From: DATLBY01 sp035526665
Lineage (GTDB): Bacteria > Acidobacteriota > Terriglobia > Bryobacterales > Bryobacteraceae
Direction: 5' to 3'
Assembly: GCA_035526665.1 (NCBI GenBank)
Contig: DATLBY010000004.1
Coordinates: forward strand, 1 to 27,350
DNA length: 27,350 bases
Shown here: positions 1 to 6,305 of the stretch, one piece after another
How the letters are laid out: the number at the start of each line of letters is the position of its first letter
Position numbering within the stretch: the stretch's first letter is position 1
Notes under the pieces: generated by a model
The model's input: the letters and a program-made list of their open reading frames with translations, nothing else
Databases searched by the model: none
What the model was told of the DNA's origin: nothing
Translations under genes and position numbers: made by a program

Positions 1-493
1 GTACCACGAACAGAGGCTTCAGATGCGCCACCTGGCCCGCGGTTAGCAGTGAGAGGGACTCGGCGGCGGCATCCGCCTGCAAAATAGCGCGCGCCCGCCC
101 CTGCAGTTCGTTCAGCCCGCGCGTATGCATCACCTCGCGAACAGGCACCCGGATCCGGCCTATGGACCCCACGTTCAGGACGGATCCGGAACGGTCGCGC
201 ACATTCTCAAATATTTTGCTGGCAACGTACTGGCGCTCCAGCGGGGAGGCGATGGCGCCCAAATACGGAAGCAATTGCTCGCGCCGGTCCACTACTGAGA
301 GGTTCAATGCCGTTTGCGGCTGATCGCCCATACGTGACAGGCGGGCTTGCGTGGTGAGAATGAGGGCGGACAGTACGAGAACAGAAGCGAGCAGGAGAAG
401 CGTCAGCTCCCGGCTGCGTCCGGAGAGTACGCGAAGTTCCGCTGGAGCGGTTCGCCGGCCTCGCTCACCGGCCGTACTGCGGGTGACTGCCAC
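1..493 (-). CDS. FtsW/RodA-family protein, N-terminal part (partial at window edge)
   Basis: The reading frame starts at a GTG directly after the kinase stop (TGA then GTG, no gap), with a good GGGAGG ribosome binding site 8 bases upstream inside the kinase gene. It stays open to the window edge, giving 164 codons. A basic N-terminus of about 30 residues leads into one hydrophobic helix (about residues 31-48, LTLLLLASVLVLSALIL). A soluble stretch of at least 110 residues follows, including NLSVVDRREQLLPYLG, NVGSIGRIRV and LLTAGQVAHLKPLFVV. From memory this matches the extra N-terminal region of acidobacterial FtsW/RodA/SpoVE-type proteins, which precedes the multi-helix glycan polymerase (SEDS) core. 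The core itself lies outside the window, so family membership rests on this region and on the kinase/phosphatase/FHA context, which recalls the mycobacterial pstP-rodA-pknB cluster. Otherwise it would be an unknown membrane-anchored protein. Confidence 0.66.
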   Translation of the reverse strand, partial: MAVTRSTAGERGRRTAPAELRVLSGRSRELTLLLLASVLVLSALILTTQARLSRMGDQPQTALNLSVVDRREQLLPYLGAIASPLERQYVASKIFENVRDRSGSVLNVGSIGRIRVPVREVMHTRGLNELQGRARAILQADAAAESLSLLTAGQVAHLKPLFVV

Positions 494-2395
494 TCAGTCC
501 TCCCGCCCCCGTGACCTGGCCTGCTGCATATGATCCAACGCATCGGAGGTCTTGCGCAGATTTGCGGCAGCCGCGCCCCACGGCACAATCGACTCATACA
601 TTTTGCGCGCACGCTCGAAATCGCTTCGCGCTCTATCGTAGTAGCGGCTGGCCTCCGCCTCGGTGTCCGCGCGGTCTCCTTCCCTCAACGTACGCTCGGC
701 GCGGTCGCGATAGCCATCTGCCAGTTGCGCCGTTTCCCGCTTGCCGATGTCATGGCCACGCCGCTCGGCCTCTTTGAGAGCGGACTCGGCCCGTTCAACG
801 TCGTGAAACGAGTAGACGTACAGGCGGGCCAGGCCGAGCCATGGATCAGGCGATTTGGACAACAGCGCCGCGGCACTATCGAAGTTCTCACGCGCCTCCT
901 GCAGCAGGCGCGCGTCATGGCGTGCCCCGCCTCGGATTCGTGCCAGATGGCCCTCAATCAAGCGAAGTTTTCCCCGGACTGTTTTGTCCTGCGGCGCCAA
1001 TTCCAGAGCGTGCGCGGCGTTGGCGCGAGCACGGGTCCATTCCGCCTCGGAGACCGAGGGTGCATCCGACGTACGGTATTCATTGATCGCCCGGTCGGCC
1101 AGGGCTAGCAGCCGGTTACGCAGCGAATCCTGAGCGGCCCAGACACTGACGCCAAAGTTCGCTCGTGCCGCCAGCGTCTGATATTGCTGCCATGCCTCGT
1201 CGACCCGTTGCAGCTTTTCCGAATCGAGATCGCGGGCAAGTTGATGCGAGGCCCGCCACACGCTGTATTCGCTAAAAACTTGATAGACGACATAGGCGCT
1301 AAACAGTAGAAATCCAAGTAAAAACAGGCGTCCTATCCGGAGCCTTCGTCCGGGAGCCCGCGGGATTGCGCTTCCTGTCTTGGCAGGCGCATGCGCGGCG
1401 AACGGCGGATTTCTGTGGGTGCGGCGCGTGGCTTCCACGTCCTCCCGCGCGGGATTATTTCCAACCGCCGGCATCGTTTTCGCCGTGGGAACATTTTCGT
1501 CGGGCGTCCGGGAAATCCGGCGCGTGGCCTCGTTGTCGTAAACCGCCGGGATCTCATCGTTGCGGAATGCATAGAGGTCAGCGGCAAAATCCGCGGCCGC
1601 CTGGTAACGTACCGGGGCATCCGGATCGAGAGCCCGCTCCAGAATCTGGCGCAGCGGCACAGGACAGTCGTCCGGCAATGGCTGCCGCTGGCTGTAATTC
1701 CGAATGACGTATTCGAGCTTGGGGCCGCTCTCGGCCGCAAAGTACGGCCGTCGGGCGATCATTTCGTAGAGCACCACCGCGACTCCCCACAAGTCGGAGC
1801 TGATGGTCACCTCGCCGGTATTTAGGCGCTCCGGTGATGAGTATTGCACGCTGCCGAAGATGTTTTGGGTGAAGTTGCGGGTCATGGAGAGAGCTTTCGC
1901 AATCCCAAAGTCGAGCACCTTCACTTGGCCCGTAGTCGTAAGCCGGATGTTTCTGGGCTTGATGTCGCCATGCACGATCCCGCGGTACTCGCGGCCCTCG
2001 ATATTCGTGCGGAAGTTGTGCGCCTGGTGGAGCACTTCCAGTACATCCTGCGCGATGCGGGCGGCGAACAGTGGGCCGATGCGTTCCTGAGCGCTCAGCT
2101 CAGACAGGTCCTGCCCCTCGACATACTCCATAACGATATAGAAATAGTCGGGCAGGTCGCCGAATTCATAGACAGCCGTGATCCGTGGATCGAGCGCGCA
2201 CAAACGCTGCTGCAGCTCCGCTCCCAGGCGTTCCGCTTCGATAATCTGTAAGCTGTCGGTGTCGCTGCCGTGGTCGATCAGCTTCAAGGCGACGCGCCGT
2301 CCGTTCGGCGGATCGTCGGCTTCAAAGACCCGCCCCATGCCCCCGGCCGGAAGCTTACGGAAAAGAGTGAAACGGCCGTAGGAGTGCGCCGTCAC
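494..2395 (-). CDS. Transmembrane Ser/Thr protein kinase with external helical-repeat domain
   Basis: A Hanks-type kinase of 633 residues. I chose the GTG start at 2395 because it overlaps the phosphatase stop (GTGA) and gives a normal kinase N-terminus; a start at 2494 would add 33 residues that are only phosphatase sequence out of frame. Visible parts are the glycine-rich loop (PAGGMGRVF, 16-24), the ATP-binding lysine K38 (VALKL), the catalytic loop HGDIKPRN (142-149), the DFG motif (162-164) and the APE-equivalent SSPE (186-189). A linker with two EATRR motifs (T291 and T323) comes next, then one membrane helix (about 357-374). The last 255 or so residues are helical and TPR-like (for example DPWLGLARLYVY) and should lie outside the cytoplasm. 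There are no PASTA repeats, unlike PknB. The arginine of the usual HRD motif is glycine, so this is a non-RD kinase. It is probably co-translated with the phosphatase upstream and the FtsW/RodA-like gene downstream. Confidence 0.92.
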   Translation of the reverse strand: MTAHSYGRFTLFRKLPAGGMGRVFEADDPPNGRRVALKLIDHGSDTDSLQIIEAERLGAELQQRLCALDPRITAVYEFGDLPDYFYIVMEYVEGQDLSELSAQERIGPLFAARIAQDVLEVLHQAHNFRTNIEGREYRGIVHGDIKPRNIRLTTTGQVKVLDFGIAKALSMTRNFTQNIFGSVQYSSPERLNTGEVTISSDLWGVAVVLYEMIARRPYFAAESGPKLEYVIRNYSQRQPLPDDCPVPLRQILERALDPDAPVRYQAAADFAADLYAFRNDEIPAVYDNEATRRISRTPDENVPTAKTMPAVGNNPAREDVEATRRTHRNPPFAAHAPAKTGSAIPRAPGRRLRIGRLFLLGFLLFSAYVVYQVFSEYSVWRASHQLARDLDSEKLQRVDEAWQQYQTLAARANFGVSVWAAQDSLRNRLLALADRAINEYRTSDAPSVSEAEWTRARANAAHALELAPQDKTVRGKLRLIEGHLARIRGGARHDARLLQEARENFDSAAALLSKSPDPWLGLARLYVYSFHDVERAESALKEAERRGHDIGKRETAQLADGYRDRAERTLREGDRADTEAEASRYYDRARSDFERARKMYESIVPWGAAAANLRKTSDALDHMQQARSRGRED

Positions 2396-3960
2396 CGGGT
2401 GACCACCTTCCACTGGCGCGCGCGATCCTTGACTCCCCCGGCAATCGCGTTCTGCGAGAACAGACCTTCGGCGTTGAAGAGCGGTGAAGCCCAAATCTGC
2501 TCTACGCCATTCTCCGCGATAATGTTCCCTATGATTTGCGGAACTGCCGTGCCGGCGATATGGATGCCCGGGCGGGGCTTTCCAGGGCTGCGTCCGTTTC
2601 CCGAGATGACGTTGTGGCGAATCTCCGGCCGGGCAGCGCCATGTATGTAGATGCCCGTCCCAGGGTTGTTGTTAATGGTCGAAGCCGCCAGCAGCGGACG
2701 CGAAGCCTCGTCGATTTCCACCCCAGCCTCATTCATTCCGGAAATTTTCAGGTTCGTAACTTCGATCCCGGAGTTTATGATGCGCACGCCCACGTCGGCC
2801 GGTCCCACGATCTCAAACCCGCTAAGTCGCGCACGCTGGATATTATCGGCTTCAACCACGATTCCGGGGGCGTTCAGCCTGGCGGCGTTACGCTGTACAC
2901 TAATCACCGATACTCCGCTTTTCAGGCGCACATTTTCGTGATACACGCCCGGAGAAACCAGAACTGTATCCCCGTCCCGCGCCTGCGCGATCGCATCTGT
3001 GATAGTGGGAATCCCGTTGGCTCCCACCTGCCAGGTAAGCGGCGCCCTCACGTTGCCGAAACCGAGCGAGCGTCCAGCGGTGGTTTCTATCAGGTGCGGC
3101 CGGATCGCGAACAGCAGAGCTGTCGCGGCTGCCAAACCGAGCAGGAACCAAATGGCGGCTGGCCAACCACTGCGTCGTTCCGGCTGGGGAATGGTAGGAA
3201 CGGAGGCTGCGCGATATCCCCCGGTTTCCACCAGAATGACCGAAACATTGTCCTTGCCTCCAGCCGCGTTCGCCGCGGCGATCAGGTCGCGAACGGCCGC
3301 CTCTGGATTTCCCGCGTGTTTTTCGACCGTTCTGCGAATCTCCTCGGACGTTAGCTGATCCGTCAGACCATCCGAGCAGAGCAGCAGGCCATCGGCCCGT
3401 TTCAACCGGAAGCGGTGAATGTCGACGAATTCCTTATCGTTGGGAGTATGCGATTCACTGCCGAGATCGCGAAACACTTCGTTGCGCCGCGAATGCGCCA
3501 TGGCAGCAGCCTCGGTCAACTCGCCGGCGTCCTCCTGCTCGCCTACGGGGGAATGGTCGCGCGTGATCTTGCGAATGCTGCCGGGCTCCAGCAGGTACAG
3601 ACGCGAATCGCCCACATGGCCGACCGTCACTTGATCCTCTTCCACGAGCGCCAGTGTCGCTACGCTGGCCATGCCCTCCCATTCCGCATGCCGGGTGCCG
3701 AGTTCGTGAATTTCATTATTGGCGAGCGCGAAGGCCTCACGGACCCGCTCTTCGGTCGTTCCCGTGTGCCGGGCAAGCCGCGTCGTGATCATGCTGACAG
3801 CGATTTCCGCCGCTCGTTCCCCCGCGGCATGTCCTCCCAAGCCATCCACGACCAGAAAAATCCCGCCCTCCGCGTCCACGTGAATGCGATCTTCATTTTC
3901 TCGCCGCTGGCGGCCGACATCGGAGAACCCGGCCGCCAACAGCCTTGAGGTCACGGGCAT
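2392..3960 (-). CDS. PP2C-family Ser/Thr phosphatase fused to an external right-handed beta-helix
   Basis: The protein has 522 residues. Residues 1-245 are a PP2C (PPM) phosphatase domain with the metal-binding motifs RRENEDR (19-25), VVDGLGGH (37-44), GDSR (D118), CSDGLTD (D197) and GKDNVS (D237). One membrane helix spans about 266-286. From about 310 to the end the sequence looks like a right-handed parallel beta-helix of the NosD/DUF1565 (PbH1) kind: it begins with a pectate-lyase-like entry (ITDAIAQARDGDTVLVSPGVY) and continues with Asn- and Gly-rich coils such as STINNNPGTGIYIHG and NVISGNG. The expected topology is phosphatase inside, beta-helix in the periplasm. It should reverse phosphorylation by the adjacent kinase. 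The start ATG lies 4 bases after the microprotein stop, with AGGAG upstream; the stop overlaps the kinase GTG. Confidence 0.93.
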   Translation of the reverse strand: MPVTSRLLAAGFSDVGRQRRENEDRIHVDAEGGIFLVVDGLGGHAAGERAAEIAVSMITTRLARHTGTTEERVREAFALANNEIHELGTRHAEWEGMASVATLALVEEDQVTVGHVGDSRLYLLEPGSIRKITRDHSPVGEQEDAGELTEAAAMAHSRRNEVFRDLGSESHTPNDKEFVDIHRFRLKRADGLLLCSDGLTDQLTSEEIRRTVEKHAGNPEAAVRDLIAAANAAGGKDNVSVILVETGGYRAASVPTIPQPERRSGWPAAIWFLLGLAAATALLFAIRPHLIETTAGRSLGFGNVRAPLTWQVGANGIPTITDAIAQARDGDTVLVSPGVYHENVRLKSGVSVISVQRNAARLNAPGIVVEADNIQRARLSGFEIVGPADVGVRIINSGIEVTNLKISGMNEAGVEIDEASRPLLAASTINNNPGTGIYIHGAARPEIRHNVISGNGRSPGKPRPGIHIAGTAVPQIIGNIIAENGVEQIWASPLFNAEGLFSQNAIAGGVKDRARQWKVVTR

Positions 3961-3964
3961 AGCC

Positions 3965-4063
3965 TCATTCGCTCCTGCGGACCAGCAGCCATACCAGATA
4001 GACGGTAAAACCAGCCAAGCCGATCAGAAACGGAATGCGAAGCCAGAAAAGGGTTCCGGTCAT
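3965..4063 (-). CDS. 32-residue single-helix membrane microprotein between FHA and PP2C genes
   Basis: The 98-base gap between the FHA stop and the phosphatase start is filled by an open frame of 33 codons. Its ATG overlaps the FHA stop as ATGA (4063-4060), and its TGA (3967-3965) lies 4 bases before the phosphatase ATG. The peptide starts MTGTLFWLRIPF, has one hydrophobic helix (about residues 10-28) and ends VRRSE. The two arginines suggest that the C-terminus faces the cytoplasm. Exact filling of the gap and the overlap style shared with its neighbours are the main reasons to believe it is translated. A role as a small subunit or regulator of the kinase/phosphatase membrane complex is inference. 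I recognise no family. It could also be an untranslated linker that only looks hydrophobic. Confidence 0.62.
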   Translation of the reverse strand: MTGTLFWLRIPFLIGLAGFTVYLVWLLVRRSE

Positions 4064-4917
4064 CCTGGTGGGTTTGCCTCAAATTCGAGAGAGATGACGT
4101 CGGCCAGGGAAATGACGGCCCGCTCGGCCAAAGCGACCTCCAGATTCCGGTCCGCCTTGGCGCCGGAGGCATCACGCTCCAGGCTGGAGGGAATTGCCGT
4201 ACCGTTCACCGTAGTGCCGTATTGGCTCAAGTCTTTGATAAAAAACCGGCCGGTGGCGGGATCACGCCGGATCCGGCAATGTTCCCGGGAAATATCAGCC
4301 GGCCCTTCCACTTTCAGGTCCACCCATACGGCCTTTCCACCCCGCCCGATGACCGTTTGGTCGTGAGTGATGGGGAACGTCTTCTGACCAGCCGCATCGC
4401 TGTAGCGAATGGCTGCGTGTACCGGGCGTTCTGCTGTTGTCCGGGTAGCGTCGGTGTTGGGTGGTGCCCCGGCCGGCCGGCGCGTGATGAATGTGGTCAT
4501 CGCGCCAGCCCCTAACCCGGCCTTTTGAGCGGACCCGAGATCGGAATAGATCTCAAGATCACCGCGCCGCAGGCGATCTTCCTCGTCTCTATGAAATTCC
4601 ACGCTCCAGTCAGTTTCGAGGATCTTGTATTGATGCCGGTTTTCGGAATCCAACCCCAGCCAGCGTGTGAGTGATAGCCCTGCGGGCGATTTATTCAAGC
4701 AGGCCAGATGATCGGCCAGCGCCAGCTTCGCTTCCGTCCGGATAAAATCGGCGATTGGGTGAATGATGTCATAGTCTTCCGGGTGCAGGTAGACGTTAAA
4801 CACGCATGGAACCAGGCTGGTGTAGCGAATTTTGAAAGCTCCAGCATCCAGATTCCGCAGTAACTCGGAGATAATGTCGTCGCCGGTGATCTGATGTATG
4901 CTGCTGGGATCCGCCAT
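4060..4917 (-). CDS. FHA-domain phosphothreonine-binding protein (FhaA-like layout)
   Basis: The protein has 285 residues. The N-terminal 110 or so residues resemble the FhaA N-terminal (DUF3662-type) domain; the middle (about 140-170) is a low-complexity linker containing DATRT (156-160). The C-terminal part (about 185-280) is an FHA domain with the phosphopeptide-binding residues in place: GRG (191-193), SREH (210-213) and TVNG (236-239). FHA domains bind phosphothreonine peptides, so it probably docks on the kinase or its substrates. The start ATG at 4917 has GGGAG a few bases upstream. It is the first gene of the operon, and its stop overlaps the microprotein start. Expression is probably driven from the 150-base divergent gap upstream. 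The FHA call is firm; the N-terminal domain assignment is moderate. Confidence 0.88.
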   Translation of the reverse strand: MADPSSIHQITGDDIISELLRNLDAGAFKIRYTSLVPCVFNVYLHPEDYDIIHPIADFIRTEAKLALADHLACLNKSPAGLSLTRWLGLDSENRHQYKILETDWSVEFHRDEEDRLRRGDLEIYSDLGSAQKAGLGAGAMTTFITRRPAGAPPNTDATRTTAERPVHAAIRYSDAAGQKTFPITHDQTVIGRGGKAVWVDLKVEGPADISREHCRIRRDPATGRFFIKDLSQYGTTVNGTAIPSSLERDASGAKADRNLEVALAERAVISLADVISLEFEANPPG

Positions 4918-5067
4918 GGCTCTCCCACACCATCGTAACGCCGCCTCACCCCGGGGCGGCAGAGATCTGCTGGCGCGGTGTGGTAAAGATTGGCCGATCC
5001 GGATCGATAAGCAATACAGGCGGTAGAGGCCTGTGGCAGTAACGTCCCGCTATCCAACTCATTCACA
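4918..5067. promoter_or_regulatory. Divergent intergenic control region between FHA and REC-ATPase genes
   Basis: These 150 bases separate two genes transcribed away from each other, so promoters for both directions should lie here. A 12-base perfect palindrome, CGATCCGGATCG, sits at 4995-5006. An imperfect hairpin with arms GCCGCC (4940-4945) and GGCGGC (4955-4960) would fall in the leader of the FHA operon transcript. I found no convincing -35/-10 pair on either strand and no strong ribosome binding site before the plus-strand ATG at 5068. The palindrome could be a regulator site or chance. Confidence 0.45.
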
Positions 5068-6282
5068 ATGCGACACACGCTTACCGTTCTCTTGATAGAA
5101 GATAGTCCAGATTACGCAAATCTGGTGCAGCGCTGGCTGGGAGAACAAGTCGCTATCTCGTTCTCTGTCCAATGGGAAGATACGCTTGCAAGCGGTTTGC
5201 GGCGGCTGAGCCAGGGCGGCGTGGACGTTGTTTTGATGGATCTTGGCCTCCCGGACAGCGCGGGTTTGAACACTTTCTTAAAGGTGCGGCCCCATGCGGT
5301 GGGCCTGCCGATCATAGTGATGAGCGCCGCCGAGGATGAGGGATTTGCGATCCAGACGGTCGAGGAGGGAGCTCAGGATTATCTGATCAAGAGCTCCAGC
5401 AATGCGGAAACCTTACTGCGCGCCCTGCGTTTTGCGGTCGCGCGGCAGGACAAACAGAAGGCCAGTGTCCAAACCGCATTGGACAAGACGCGGCTCATCG
5501 GAGTGGTGGGCGCCTCCGGGGGTGTCGGAACCACGACCCTAGCCTGCCATCTTGCCCGTGAACTTCGCCATCAGACCGGAGACGAGGTTCTGCTGATGGA
5601 TCTGGATTTATCCGGCGGACTGGTGAGTTTCCTGATGAAGACAGATACAGACTCCTCGGTGTTCGAGGCCGCAGCCAATGTCGGCCGCCTGGATGAAAGG
5701 CTCTGGACTGCGCTGGTGCGTCCCACTCCGGATGAGATCGACATTCTTGGGTCGGTAGTTTTGGATCGGGACGCCATCCCCACCTACGAAGAGATTGGCC
5801 TCATTCTCAACCTGCTGCCTTCCAGGTACAAATGGGTGGTTGCAGATTTCGGCCGGCTGCACTCTCTACATCGCTCCCTTCTGACAGGCGCCACTGCTAC
5901 GCTTCTGGTAACCAGCCCGGAGGTTCTTGCTTTGGTCCAGGCGAAACGGGCGATCGCCTATTTGTCCAGTGATTCCAGCCTGAATACTCTCTGTTTGATC
6001 GCCAACAACGGATCGGAGCGGACCGATGTCACTCACGATTCCTTGGAAGCGACTTTGGGCGTCCCGGTATATGCAACGCTGCCATACGACCCGCGAAATC
6101 TGCGGGAAGCTCATCTGGGTGGAGGCGGTCTCCGGAGTGCGAGTGCGCTGCGGAATGCCATTGCTGGAATCGCGCGTAAACTGGCGGGCGTAGAACAACA
6201 GAGGCGCCGATCCACTCCCATCCCGGCCGGCCTGAGACGCGATGCGGAAATCAGATTGAAGCTGCCGGCGCTGCGTGCCTGA
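5068..6282 (+). CDS. Receiver domain fused to MinD/CpaE/TadZ-like ATPase
   Basis: The protein has 404 residues. Residues 1-125 form a response-regulator receiver: acidic pair E11/D12, phospho-acceptor D58 (VLMDLGLPD), S86 in the Thr/Ser position and K108. From about 142 onward it is a ParA/MinD-superfamily ATPase with the P-loop GASGGVGTTT (148-157), the switch-like LLMDLDLSGG, VVADFG and the LVTSPEVLALVQAKRAI segment. The order receiver then MinD-like ATPase is that of CpaE/TadZ proteins, which place pilus or other machines at cell sites. The P-loop lacks both lysines of the usual deviant Walker A motif. No pilus (tad/cpa) genes are adjacent. It is divergent from the FHA operon and ends 23 bases from the end of the chemosensory operon. 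No good Shine-Dalgarno sequence precedes the ATG. Confidence 0.88.
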   Translation: MRHTLTVLLIEDSPDYANLVQRWLGEQVAISFSVQWEDTLASGLRRLSQGGVDVVLMDLGLPDSAGLNTFLKVRPHAVGLPIIVMSAAEDEGFAIQTVEEGAQDYLIKSSSNAETLLRALRFAVARQDKQKASVQTALDKTRLIGVVGASGGVGTTTLACHLARELRHQTGDEVLLMDLDLSGGLVSFLMKTDTDSSVFEAAANVGRLDERLWTALVRPTPDEIDILGSVVLDRDAIPTYEEIGLILNLLPSRYKWVVADFGRLHSLHRSLLTGATATLLVTSPEVLALVQAKRAIAYLSSDSSLNTLCLIANNGSERTDVTHDSLEATLGVPVYATLPYDPRNLREAHLGGGGLRSASALRNAIAGIARKLAGVEQQRRRSTPIPAGLRRDAEIRLKLPALRA

Positions 6283-6305
6283 AGCAAACCGCTAAGCGGC
6301 AGTCC

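Noticed and set aside
2396..2494. A longer kinase with a start at 2494
   Set aside because: The extra 33 residues are the phosphatase gene in another frame and precede the normal kinase start.
6289..6299. CCGC-TAA-GCGG hairpin in the convergent gap as a bidirectional terminator
   Set aside because: Only four base pairs and no T-run on either strand.
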